Source: Achromobacter veterisilvae
GTDB taxonomy: Bacteria > Pseudomonadota > Gammaproteobacteria > Burkholderiales > Burkholderiaceae_B
Length of the DNA stretch: 64,000 nt
NCBI RefSeq assembly: GCF_900496975.1
Contig: NZ_UFQC01000002.1
Location: 124,001-188,000, forward strand
Direction: 5' to 3'
Part shown: positions 47,743 to 56,816 of the stretch, piece after piece
Position numbering within the stretch: position 1 is the first letter of the stretch
How the letters are laid out: each line of letters begins with the position of its first letter
Program-made: the position numbers and the translations under genes
The notes under the pieces: model-generated
Told to the model about the DNA's origin: nothing
The model's database searches: none
Seen by the model: only the letters and a program-made list of their open reading frames with translations

Positions 47743-47874
47743 CACCCGTACGAGACGCACTCCATTTCGCCCTGTCGTCTCCCGGGTGTCTGACACATTC
47801 TGTGCCGTATGGTGTCAGACACCCGGGAGGCGTCGGATCAGAGCGACGGTCGTCTCGTACGGGTGTCAGACACG
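47734..47874. repeat. Palindromic-core repeat cluster D (4 cores), convergent junction
   Basis: Cores start at 47734, 47785, 47811 and 47862. They bound two 64-bp units in opposite orientation (47734-47797 and 47811-47874). The ends match (CACCCGTACGAGACG and CTCCCGGGTGTC), while about 22 central bases differ. The pair could fold into a long imperfect hairpin. The first core contains the stop of the flavin oxidoreductase gene. Confidence 0.95.
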
Positions 47875-47883
47875 GAGCCGCTC

Positions 47884-48867
47884 CTATTCCAGCTTGATCC
47901 CCGCCGTCTTGATCACGTCGCGCCACTTCACGATCTCGGCCTGGACGAATTCGCCGAACTGCGCCGGCGTGCCGGGCCGGGGTTCCGCTCCCGCCGCGAT
48001 CATGCCCTGGGCCGTGGCGGGATCCGACAGCACCTTCACCATGTCGGCGTTCAGGCGGCCGACGATGTCGGCCGGCGTGCCCTTCGGCGCCATCACGCCG
48101 CTCCACGAATACGCCTCGTAGCCCGGCAGCCCCGACTCCGCGATCGTGGGCACATCGGGCAGCATGTCCGAGCGCTGCGGGTTGCCGACGCCCAGGGCCC
48201 GCACCTTGTCCGCCTTCAGGTGCGGCACGGCGGACGGGCCGTCGGCGAACATCACCTGCACCTGCCCGCCCAGCAGGTCCTGCATCGCGGGCGCGCTGCC
48301 CCGGTACGGAACATGCTGGATCTTCACCCCCGCCATGGCGTTGAAGAGTTCACCCGCCAGGTGCGTGCCGCCGCCGGTGCCGGACGAGCCGAAGGACAGC
48401 TTGCCGGGATTGGCCTTCGCGTAGGCGATCAGTTCGCCGACGGAATTCACCGGCAGCGACGGGTTGACCACCAGCACGATGGGAAACACCGCCGCCATGC
48501 CCACCGGCTCGAAATCGCGGCGGATGTCGTAGCTGAGGTTCTCGCGCAGACTGGGCAGCACCGCGTGGTGAATGGAGGCGAAGAAGAAGCTGTAGCCGTC
48601 GGGCTCGGCCTTGGCCGCGAATTGCGCGCCCACGATGCCGCCCGCGCCGGAGCGGTTGTCCACGACGGTGGGAACGGACCACAACTGGCCCAGCGGCTGA
48701 GTGGTGAAACGGGCGGTGGTGTCCACCGGCCCGCCCGCCGGAAAAGGCACGATGAAGGTCACGGCGTGGCCCGGCCAGGCAGCGGCCCGGGCCCAGGACG
48801 GAAGAACGGCGGCGGCGCATGCGGCGCCCAGCCCCGCGATGGCGCGGCGGCGTTGAGTATCGATCAC
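47884..48867 (-). CDS. Bug-family (TctC-like) periplasmic binding protein, Tat-type signal
   Basis: This 327-aa Bug protein starts at GTG 48867 with CAGGAGACAG just upstream. Its leader TQRRRAIAGLGAACAAAVLP has the RR motif and weakly hydrophobic core of a Tat signal, unlike the Sec signals of the other three Bug proteins here. The mature part shows VTFIVPFPAGGPVDTTARF, VVDNRSGAGGIVGAQFA, QHVPYRGSAPAMQDLLGGQV and PDVPTIAESGLPGYEAYSW. It is read towards repeat cluster D. The LysR gene upstream on the same strand may control it; ligand unknown. Confidence 0.93.
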   Translation of the reverse strand: MIDTQRRRAIAGLGAACAAAVLPSWARAAAWPGHAVTFIVPFPAGGPVDTTARFTTQPLGQLWSVPTVVDNRSGAGGIVGAQFAAKAEPDGYSFFFASIHHAVLPSLRENLSYDIRRDFEPVGMAAVFPIVLVVNPSLPVNSVGELIAYAKANPGKLSFGSSGTGGGTHLAGELFNAMAGVKIQHVPYRGSAPAMQDLLGGQVQVMFADGPSAVPHLKADKVRALGVGNPQRSDMLPDVPTIAESGLPGYEAYSWSGVMAPKGTPADIVGRLNADMVKVLSDPATAQGMIAAGAEPRPGTPAQFGEFVQAEIVKWRDVIKTAGIKLE

Positions 48868-49054
48868 GGCTGTCTCCTGGGTCTTTTTTTTCACGGCCAG
48901 GACCCGGGGACCCGCGCCTGCCGCGCCGCTTATTATTTTCCGAATGCGCGCGGCCGCCGCTACACATTTCCGGAAGCCCCTCTTTCGCATGACGCCGGCG
49001 TTCGGTCACCGGACACTATCTGCCGGATGGCGCGGCGCGGACAGGCCCCGCCCG

Positions 49055-49954
49055 CTACTGCCCGCGCGCGGCGCGCTGCAGATGGCCGATGAAACACTCC
49101 GCGAAACTGGGCAGGTCGCGGCCGCGCTGGCGGCACAGCAGCCGGTCGCGCAAGGCCCAGGGATCGTTCAGCTTCAGCACGTGCAGCGCGTCGGGGCGGC
49201 TGTAGCGCGCCGCGCAGGCGCGCGGCACCACGGCGATGCCGGCCCCAGCCGCCACCATCCGGCATACCGCCTCGAAGCTGCCCACGTGCACGCGTTGGCA
49301 GATGCGCTTTCCGAGGCCGCTGGCGATGTCTTCGAGAAAGGTCTGGATGGCGCTGTCCGGGTGGATGCCCACGAACTGGTAGGCATCCACCAGGTCCGCG
49401 AAATGCGCCGATTCCTGCGACGCGAGCGGATGGTCCAGCGCCGTCACCACGGTGAGTTCGTCGCGGAACAGCGGCGTAACGTCCAGGCCTTCCACGTCGA
49501 TGTTGCCGGCCACCAGCCCCAGATCGCCCGCGCCCGCGCGGATCGCGATGACGATGTCGCCCGAGATCTTCTCTTCCAGTTCCACGTCCACGTCGGGGTT
49601 TTCCGCAAGAAACGTGGACAGCGCGTCGGCAAGAAAGGAATTGGTGGCCGTGGTGTTGGCCAGCAGGCGCAAGCGCCCCTTCAGGCCGCTCGCATAAGGC
49701 TGGAGATCCGCGTGCAGGCACTCGAGCTGGCGGAAGACGGCGTTGGCGTGCTTGAGCAGCACCTCGCCGGCCGGCGTCAGCGCGACGCCGGTGGCCATGC
49801 GCACCAGCAGCCGCGCCTTGAACGCCTCTTCCATGTTCTTCACCCGGGCGCTCGCCGCCGGGAGGGACAGGAAGGTCCGTTCCGCGGCGCGGGTCAGGTT
49901 GAGTGTTTCCCCCACGTTCAGAAACAAACGCAGGTCGGTCAGGTCATGTCTCAT
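49055..49954 (-). CDS. LysR-type transcriptional regulator
   Basis: This 299-aa LysR protein has HTH segments DLTDLRLFLNVGETLNLTRA and FLSLPAASARVKNMEEAFKA, and effector-domain motifs RLLANTTATNSFLADALST and FEAVCRMVAAGAGIAVVP. It is a paralogue of the regulator at 38342. It lies upstream of a Bug gene (187 bases) and divergent from the SDR/hydratase/CoA-transferase operon (147 bases). A small dyad ATTC-TGC-GAAT (49992-50002) in the divergent gap is a possible operator. Control of one or both neighbours is inferred. Confidence 0.93.
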   Translation of the reverse strand: MRHDLTDLRLFLNVGETLNLTRAAERTFLSLPAASARVKNMEEAFKARLLVRMATGVALTPAGEVLLKHANAVFRQLECLHADLQPYASGLKGRLRLLANTTATNSFLADALSTFLAENPDVDVELEEKISGDIVIAIRAGAGDLGLVAGNIDVEGLDVTPLFRDELTVVTALDHPLASQESAHFADLVDAYQFVGIHPDSAIQTFLEDIASGLGKRICQRVHVGSFEAVCRMVAAGAGIAVVPRACAARYSRPDALHVLKLNDPWALRDRLLCRQRGRDLPSFAECFIGHLQRAARGQ

Positions 49955-50101
49955 GTTCCACCACGCAGAAGGGGGGCATTTCTAATTTTGAATTCTGCGA
50001 ATGCCTTGCCGAATCTACCATGGGGCATTCCCGTAAACCAGACGGGTTGATGCGGAACTGTTTTCCACGCGGCATCTGCCGCAGCACAGGAGTCAGCTTC
50101 A

Positions 50102-51016
50102 ATGAGCGGCATAGTTTCCGGCAAGGTAGTGATCGTTACGGGCGCGGGCGGCGGCATCGGCCGCGGCATCGCGCTGGCCATGGCGCAGGCCGGCGCCAAG
50201 GTGGTCGTGAACGATATCGGCGTATCGCTGACCGGCGAAGGCGGCGCGGAAGGCCCGGCGCAGGCGGTGGTCAAGGAAATCGTCGCGGCGGGCGGGCAGG
50301 CCGTGGCCAACACCGACAGCGTGGCCGCCTACGACAGCGCCAGCCGCTGCGTGCAGACGGCGATCGACGCGTTCGGCCGCCTCGACGCCGTGGTCAACAA
50401 CGCCGGCAATCTGCGCGACCGGGTTTTCCACAAGATGAGCGAAGAGGAATGGCGCCAGGTGCTCGACGTGCACCTGAACGGCTCGTTCTTCATGAGCCGC
50501 GCCGCCGCGCCCTACTTCCGCGAACAGGAATCCGGGGCGTTCGTGCACATGACGTCCACGTCCGGACTCATCGGCAATTTCGGACAGGCGAACTACGCGG
50601 CGGCCAAGCTCGGCATCGTGGCCCTGTCCAAATCCATCGCGCTCGACATGGCGCGCTACAACGTCCGCTCCAACTGCATCGCGCCGTTCGCCTGGAGCCG
50701 CATGACCAGCTCGATCCCTGCGGAAACCGACGAAGAGAAAGCGCGCGTCGAGAAGCTGAAGAAAATGGAGGCCGGCAAGGTCGCGCCCATGGCCGTTTAT
50801 CTCGCCAGCGACGCGGCCAGCGAGATCACCGCGCAGATCTTCGCCGTGCGCGCCAACGAGATCATGCTGATGAGCCAGCCGCGGCCGCTGCGCACCGTGC
50901 ACCACGGCGAAGGCTGGACGCCCGAGCGCATCGCGGAAATCGCGGTGCCCGCCATGCGCAAGCACTTCTACGCGTTGGAGCGTTCGCCCGACGTGATCGA
51001 CTGGGATCCCATCTGA
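50102..51016 (+). CDS. SDR dehydrogenase, MFE-2-type (3R)-hydroxyacyl-CoA dehydrogenase domain
   Basis: This 304-aa short-chain dehydrogenase has the cofactor motif VTGAGGGIGRGIALAMA and NDIGVSL after beta-2, then NNAGNLRDRVFHKMSEEEW and the active site TSTSGLIGNFGQANYAAAKLG around Tyr165 and Lys169. NNAGxLRD and the long C-terminus match the dehydrogenase part of peroxisomal multifunctional enzyme type 2. It would oxidise a (3R)-hydroxyacyl-CoA made by the hydratase encoded eight bases downstream. It is the first gene of a three-gene operon divergent from a LysR gene. Confidence 0.92.
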   Translation: MSGIVSGKVVIVTGAGGGIGRGIALAMAQAGAKVVVNDIGVSLTGEGGAEGPAQAVVKEIVAAGGQAVANTDSVAAYDSASRCVQTAIDAFGRLDAVVNNAGNLRDRVFHKMSEEEWRQVLDVHLNGSFFMSRAAAPYFREQESGAFVHMTSTSGLIGNFGQANYAAAKLGIVALSKSIALDMARYNVRSNCIAPFAWSRMTSSIPAETDEEKARVEKLKKMEAGKVAPMAVYLASDAASEITAQIFAVRANEIMLMSQPRPLRTVHHGEGWTPERIAEIAVPAMRKHFYALERSPDVIDWDPI

Positions 51017-51023
51017 GGCCGCC

Positions 51024-51884
51024 ATGCCCCTGGACTACGCAACCGTGAAGGACTGGCGCTTCGACGACGTGCGCCAGCGCTACGACGAGAAAGACACCAT
51101 GCTGTATGCGCTGGGCATCGGCCTGGGGCAGGACCCCGAAGACGCCGGCCAGTTGCGCTATGTCTACGAAAAGGGCCTGCAGGCCTTTCCCACGCTGAGC
51201 GTGGTGCTGGGCTACCCGGGCTTCTGGGTCCAGGACCCCCGCGCCGGCATCGACTGGGTCAAGGTGGTGCACGGCGAACAGCGGCTGACCCTGCACGCGC
51301 CGCTGCCGGCCGCGGGCTTGGTCACGGGCAAGAGCCGCAACACGCACGTGATCGACAAGGGCGCGGACAAGGGCGCCATCGTCGTCACCGAACGCACCCT
51401 GCACGGCGAGGACGGCGCCTGCCTGGCCACCTTGCAGCAAAGCACCTTCTGCCGCGGCGACGGCGGCTTCGGCCAGGGCGACGCCAGCCCGCCGGCCCTG
51501 CCCGCCGCGCCCGGCGGCGAACCGGACCTGCGCTGCGAACTCCGCATTCCGCCCAACGCCGCCCTGCTGTACCGGCTGAACGCCGACCGCAATCCTCTGC
51601 ACGCCGACCCGGAGGTGGCGCGGCGGGCCGGCTATCCCCGGCCCATCCTGCACGGGCTGTGCTCGTACGGCGTGGCGGCGCACGCGATCGTGAAAACCTG
51701 CTGCGGCTACGACGCCTCGCGCCTGGCCAGCCTGAACGCGCGCTTCTCGGCGCCCGTGTATCCCGGCGAAACCCTGCAATGCGACCTGTGGCGGATGCCG
51801 GACGGGCAGATCCGCTTCCTGGCGCGAGCCCGCGAACGCAATGTCGTCGTGCTGAACAACGGCACCGCGGAGCTGCGGCCATGA
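51024..51884 (+). CDS. MaoC-like enoyl-CoA hydratase 2 (MFE-2 type, double hotdog)
   Basis: This 286-aa protein has the two-hotdog layout of hydratase 2. Its N-terminal half begins YDEKDTMLYALGIGLGQDP. The C-terminal half carries the catalytic motif YRLNADRNPLHADPEVARRA, with Asp188, Asn190 and His193, followed by GYPRPILHGLCSYG. This is the (R)-specific hydratase signature. Together with the SDR it gives the two activities of peroxisomal MFE-2 as separate proteins. The stop overlaps the CoA-transferase start as ATGA. Confidence 0.93.
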   Translation: MPLDYATVKDWRFDDVRQRYDEKDTMLYALGIGLGQDPEDAGQLRYVYEKGLQAFPTLSVVLGYPGFWVQDPRAGIDWVKVVHGEQRLTLHAPLPAAGLVTGKSRNTHVIDKGADKGAIVVTERTLHGEDGACLATLQQSTFCRGDGGFGQGDASPPALPAAPGGEPDLRCELRIPPNAALLYRLNADRNPLHADPEVARRAGYPRPILHGLCSYGVAAHAIVKTCCGYDASRLASLNARFSAPVYPGETLQCDLWRMPDGQIRFLARARERNVVVLNNGTAELRP

Positions 51885-53131
51885 CGCGGCCGCCCGCTCT
51901 CGACGGCATCCGCGTGCTGGACCTCTCGCGCATCCTGGCCGGCCCGTGGTGCACGCAGAACCTGGCCGACCTGGGCGCCGACGTCATCAAGGTCGAACGT
52001 CCGCGCGTGGGCGACGATACGCGCGCCTGGGGCCCGCCCTTCCTCAAGGACGGCGACGGCCAGGACACCAACGAATCCGCCTACTACCTCAGCGCCAACC
52101 GCAACAAGCGCTCGATCGAGGCCGACATGGCCACGCCGGAAGGCGCGGCGCTGATCCGCGAACTGGCGGCAGTCAGCGACATCCTCGTCGAGAACTTCAA
52201 GGTGGGCGGCCTGGCCAAGTACGGCCTGGACTACGAGAGCCTGAAGGCGATCAATCCGCGCCTGATCTATTGCTCGGTCACGGGGTTCGGGCAGGACGGC
52301 CCCTACGCCCAGCGTCCCGGCTACGACTTCATGATCCAGGGCATGGGCGGCCTGATGAGCATCACCGGAGAACGCGACGACCTGCCCGGCGGCGGCCCGC
52401 AGAAGGCGGGCGTGGCGGTGACGGACATCGTCACCGGCATGTACGCCACCGTGGCGGTGCTGGCGGCCCTGCACGAGCGCCACCGCAGCGGCCTGGGGCA
52501 ACACCTGGACATCGCCCTGCTGGACAGCCACGTGGCCCTGCTGGCCAACCAGAACTCCAACTACTTCAACTCCGGGGTGGCGCCCACGCGCGCCGGCAAC
52601 GCGCACCAGAACGTGGTGCCCTACCAGGTGTTCGCCGCCAGCGACGGCCACCTGATCGTGGCCACGGGCAATGAATCGCAATACCGCGCATATTGCGCCG
52701 CCATCGGCGCGCGCGAGCTGGGAGACGACCCGCGCTTCGCCACCAACCGCCTGCGCGTGGCCAACCGCGAAACGCTGGTCGGCATCCTCGCGGCGATCAT
52801 GCGGCAGGGCCGCCGCGACGACTGGATTGCCAGGCTGGAAGCCGTAGGCGTGCCCTGCGGCCCCATCAATAACATCGCGCAGGCCTTCGCGCACCCGCAG
52901 GCGCAGGCGCGCCAGTTGCGCCGCGACCTGCCCCATCCGGCCGGCGGAGCCGCCGCCGTCACCGCCAGTCCGCTGCGGTTTTCGGCCTCGCCGGTCGCGT
53001 ACCGCCGCGCCCCGCCGCTGCTGGGCGAGCACACCGAAGAAGTGCTGCGCGACGTGCTGGGGAAATCGCCCCAGGCGATTGCCGCGTTCAAGGCGGCCAC
53101 AGAAAAAGTGTCTGACACCCGACGAGACTGA
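51881..53131 (+). CDS. CaiB/BaiF family III CoA-transferase with repeat-encoded C-terminus
   Basis: The 416-aa protein has VLDLSRILAGPWCTQNLADLG, VERPRVGDDTRAWGPPF, the Asp182 motif GVAVTDIVTGMYATVAVLA, NFKVGGLAKYGLDYESL and CSVTGFGQDGPYAQRPGYD. It is a normal family III enzyme that would load CoA onto the acid used by the operon. The last residues (KVSDTRRD, stop) are encoded by repeat cluster E, because the frame reads through the core GTGTCTGACACC. Without the repeat the protein would end elsewhere, so the tail is probably a recent addition without function. Confidence 0.92.
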   Translation: MTRPPALDGIRVLDLSRILAGPWCTQNLADLGADVIKVERPRVGDDTRAWGPPFLKDGDGQDTNESAYYLSANRNKRSIEADMATPEGAALIRELAAVSDILVENFKVGGLAKYGLDYESLKAINPRLIYCSVTGFGQDGPYAQRPGYDFMIQGMGGLMSITGERDDLPGGGPQKAGVAVTDIVTGMYATVAVLAALHERHRSGLGQHLDIALLDSHVALLANQNSNYFNSGVAPTRAGNAHQNVVPYQVFAASDGHLIVATGNESQYRAYCAAIGARELGDDPRFATNRLRVANRETLVGILAAIMRQGRRDDWIARLEAVGVPCGPINNIAQAFAHPQAQARQLRRDLPHPAGGAAAVTASPLRFSASPVAYRRAPPLLGEHTEEVLRDVLGKSPQAIAAFKAATEKVSDTRRD

Positions 53132-53169
53132 CTTCAGTTCACAGGGATATCTCAGGGGTGTCAGACACC
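53107..53169. repeat. Palindromic-core repeat unit E, CoA-transferase/fumarase convergent junction
   Basis: Two cores, AGTGTCTGACACC (53107-53119) and GGTGTCAGACACC (53157-53169), bound a single 63-bp unit. The left end reads CCCGACGAGACTG, matching the left ends of other units. The left part is inside the CoA-transferase reading frame; the fumarase terminator begins six bases after the right core. Confidence 0.92.
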
Positions 53170-53174
53170 CGCGC

Positions 53175-53210
53175 AAAAAAAAAACGGCCGCTGAAACCAG
53201 CGGCCGTTTT
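53175..53210 (-). terminator. Rho-independent terminator of the class I fumarase gene
   Basis: A perfect 13-bp stem (AAAACGGCCGCTG at 53181-53193 with CAGCGGCCGTTTT at 53198-53210) has a 4-base loop. Read on the minus strand it ends in a run of ten T, including four in the stem (complement of 53175-53184). It lies 15 bases after the fumarase stop. Confidence 0.93.
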
Positions 53211-53224
53211 CCTGTCAGGTCGGC

Positions 53225-54748
53225 TTACGCCACGGCGACCGGGATCTTCCCGATCTTGGCCTGCCATTCCTTCGGGCCCGTCGTGTGGACCGAGGTGCCC
53301 TGGGCGTCGACCGCCACGGTCACCGGCATGTCCTTCACGTCGAACTCGTAGATGGCTTCCATGCCCAGGTCGGCGAAGCCCAGCACCTTGGCGCCGCGGA
53401 TCGCCTTGGACACCAGGTAGGCGGCGCCGCCGACGGCCATCAGGTAGGCCGAGCCGTGCTTCTTGATGGACTCGATCGCGACCGGGCCGCGCTCGGACTT
53501 GCCGATCATGGAGATCAGGCCGGTCTGCTCCAGCATCATGTCGGTGAACTTGTCCATGCGGGTGGCGGTGGTGGGGCCGGCCGGGCCGACCACTTCGTCG
53601 CGCACCGGATCGACCGGGCCGACGTAGTAGATGACGCGGTTGGTGAAGTCCACGGGCAGCGGCTCGCCCTTGGCCAGCATGTCCTGGATGCGCTTGTGCG
53701 CCGCGTCGCGGCCGGTCAGCATCTTGCCCGACAGCAGCAGGGTCTGGCCCGGCTTCCAACTGGCGACTTCTTCCTTGGTCAGCGTGTTCAGGTCGACCTG
53801 CTTGGACTTGTTGTAGTCCGGCGCCCAGTGCACTTCCGGCCACTCGGACAGCGACGGCGGGTCCAGGCGCGCGGGGCCCGAGCCGTCCAGCTCGAAATGC
53901 GCGTGGCGCGTGGCGGCGCAGTTCGGGATCATGGCGACGGGCTTGGAGGCCGCATGCGTCGGGAAGGTGCTGATCTTGACGTCGAGCACGGTCGTCAGGC
54001 CGCCCAGGCCCTGCGCGCCGATGCCCAGCGCGTTGACCTTTTCATACAGTTCGATGCGCAGCTCTTCCAGCTTGTTCTGCGGGCCGCGGGCCAGCAGCTC
54101 GTACATGTCGATGTCTTCCATCAGCGACTGCTTGGCCATCAGCATGGCCTTTTCGGCGGTGCCGCCGACGCCGATGCCCAGCATGCCCGGGGGGCACCAG
54201 CCGGCGCCCATCGTCGGAACGGTCTTCAGCACCCAGTCCACCAGCGAATCGCTGGGGTTCAGCATGGCGAACTTGGTCTTGTTTTCCGAACCGCCGCCCT
54301 TGGATGCGATCTGCACGTCGACCTTGTCGCCCTGGACAAGTTCGACGTGCAGGATACAGGGCGTGTTGTCGCGCGTGTTCTTGCGGGCGAACAGCGGATC
54401 GTCCAGCACCGAGGCGCGCAAGGGATTGTCCGGGTTCAGGTAGCCGCGGCGCACGCCTTCGTCACAGAGCTCTTGCAGGGTGCGCTTGGTGTCGAAGCGC
54501 ACGCTCATGCCGATCTTCAGGAAGACGTTGACGATGCCGGTGTCCTGGCACAGCGGACGCTTGCCTTCGGCGCACATGCGCGAATTCGTCAGGATCTGCG
54601 CCATCGCGTCGCGCGCGGCCGGGCTTTCCTCGCGCTCGTAGGCGCGCGCCAGATGGCGGATGTAATCCACGGGGTGGTAATAGCTGATGAACTGGATCCC
54701 GTCGGCGATCGACTGGATGAAGTCTTCTTCTTTAATGATGACGGACAT
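53225..54748 (-). CDS. fumA: Fumarate hydratase, class I (Fe-S)
   Basis: Class I fumarases hydrate fumarate with an oxygen-sensitive 4Fe-4S cluster. The 507-aa single-chain protein has the alpha-type N-terminal domain and the beta-type swivel C-terminal domain (TGRDAAHKRI, GPVDPVRDEVVGPAGPTTAT). Cysteines expected to hold the cluster are Cys67 (RPLCQDTGIVNVF), Cys185 (GWCPPGMLGIG) and Cys277 (IPNCAATRHAHF). The window also has class II FumC with a Fur-like site, so the two isozymes may be switched by iron. It is 96 bases downstream of the crotonase gene on the same strand and ends at a strong terminator. Confidence 0.95.
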   Translation of the reverse strand: MSVIIKEEDFIQSIADGIQFISYYHPVDYIRHLARAYEREESPAARDAMAQILTNSRMCAEGKRPLCQDTGIVNVFLKIGMSVRFDTKRTLQELCDEGVRRGYLNPDNPLRASVLDDPLFARKNTRDNTPCILHVELVQGDKVDVQIASKGGGSENKTKFAMLNPSDSLVDWVLKTVPTMGAGWCPPGMLGIGVGGTAEKAMLMAKQSLMEDIDMYELLARGPQNKLEELRIELYEKVNALGIGAQGLGGLTTVLDVKISTFPTHAASKPVAMIPNCAATRHAHFELDGSGPARLDPPSLSEWPEVHWAPDYNKSKQVDLNTLTKEEVASWKPGQTLLLSGKMLTGRDAAHKRIQDMLAKGEPLPVDFTNRVIYYVGPVDPVRDEVVGPAGPTTATRMDKFTDMMLEQTGLISMIGKSERGPVAIESIKKHGSAYLMAVGGAAYLVSKAIRGAKVLGFADLGMEAIYEFDVKDMPVTVAVDAQGTSVHTTGPKEWQAKIGKIPVAVA

Positions 54749-54844
54749 GGCAATTGACTGTCTGGATGGAAAACGTGAAAACGCGGCCGGCGGGGCCGGC
54801 CGCGCGCTAGGGATGGAACGTTCTTTTCTTGCCTGGAGGCCTTT

Positions 54845-55612
54845 TCACTTGCCTTGCCAGACGGGCTTGCGCTTCTCGGCGAAGGCGGTCGCGCCTTCCT
54901 TGGCGTCGGCGGACGAAAAGATGTGGGCGATCAGCGGGCGCTGGCGGTCGAACATGCCTTCCTGGTCCCAATCGCCGGACTGCGACACGATGCTCTTGGC
55001 GGTCTGCACGGCCAGCGGGCCGTTCTCGACGATGGCGCGCGCCAGTTCCAGGGCGCCGGCCAGGGCGCCGCCCGGCTCGGTCAGGCGGTTGACCAGGCCG
55101 AAAGCGTGGGCGCGCTCGGCCGTCAGCATTTCGCCGGTCAGGATGACTTCCATGGCGATGTGGTACGGCAGGCGGCGCGGCAGGCGCAGCATGCCGCCGG
55201 CGCCGGCCACCAGGCCGCGCTTGACTTCGGGCAGGCCGAACTTGGCGTTGCTGGCGGCCACGATCAGGTCGGAAGCCAGGGCCATTTCGCAGCCCCCCGC
55301 CAGCGCGTAGCCTTCGACGGCGGCGATCAGCGGTTTCTTCGGCGGCTTTTCGTTCAGGCCGGCAAAACCGCGGCCTTCCACGTACGGACGCTGTCCCGAT
55401 TTAGCGAAGGCCTTCAGGTCCATGCCCGACGAAAACGTGCCGCCGCCGCCCGTCAGGATGCCGATGCGGATGTCGTCGCGGCTGTCCAGTTGGTCCAGCG
55501 CGGCGGCCATGGCCTGCGCGGTTTCCAGGTTGATGGCGTTCTTGGCTTCGGGGCGGTTGATCGTGATGATCTGGATGCCGTCGGTGACTTCCACCGTGAT
55601 CAGGTCGGACAT
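54845..55612 (-). CDS. Crotonase/enoyl-CoA hydratase family protein
   Basis: This 255-aa crotonase has ITINRPEAKNAINLETAQAM, GGGGTFSSGMDLKAFAKSG, AAVEGYALAGGCEMALASD and KFGLPEVKRGLVAGAGGMLR. The Glu in GLPEVKRGL matches one catalytic glutamate of enoyl-CoA hydratase, while the other position is less conserved, so hydratase versus isomerase is open. GAGAAGGAGCAG precedes the ATG. Upstream lies a 10-bp inverted repeat around a -10-like TATATA, suggesting dedicated repression. It may be co-transcribed with fumA. Confidence 0.93.
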   Translation of the reverse strand: MSDLITVEVTDGIQIITINRPEAKNAINLETAQAMAAALDQLDSRDDIRIGILTGGGGTFSSGMDLKAFAKSGQRPYVEGRGFAGLNEKPPKKPLIAAVEGYALAGGCEMALASDLIVAASNAKFGLPEVKRGLVAGAGGMLRLPRRLPYHIAMEVILTGEMLTAERAHAFGLVNRLTEPGGALAGALELARAIVENGPLAVQTAKSIVSQSGDWDQEGMFDRQRPLIAHIFSSADAKEGATAFAEKRKPVWQGK

Positions 55613-55660
55613 GGGGCTGCTCCTTCTCGGGATTTCTCGGAAATCGCGGGTTTTGATCGG

Positions 55661-55700
55661 ATTCCGGGTTTTATATAAGACTTGGGACTCAACCCGGAAT
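55661..55700 (-). promoter_or_regulatory. 10-bp inverted repeat flanking a TATATA box, upstream of the crotonase gene
   Basis: ATTCCGGGTT (55661-55670) and AACCCGGAAT (55691-55700) are perfect inverted copies separated by 20 bases that include TTATATAA. The crotonase gene starts 49 bases away. The geometry is that of an operator covering a promoter; the regulator is not in the immediate neighbourhood. Confidence 0.5.
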
Positions 55701-55904
55701 CATACGACCATTGGTTTCCAGGCGCAGCCGCGGGCCCCGGAGCGTCCACCCGGGGCGCGGCGGATTCCCCTCGGCGGCGCCCGAAAGGCATAGATGTAAC
55801 CGCCCGCCGGCCATTCGGGAACAGGACCGGCCCGGGCCAGTTAAAATGCCGGGTTTCCCACGCCCAGGGCAAGCCTTGCCCGGCGGCCGAATTCCAAGAA
55901 TCCT

Positions 55905-56816
<912 letters not shown>

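Noticed and set aside
53107-53169. Repeat E considered as the terminator for the CoA-transferase gene
   Set aside because: The core palindrome has a one-base centre and no T-run. The real terminator is the adjacent hairpin, whose T-run serves the opposite gene.
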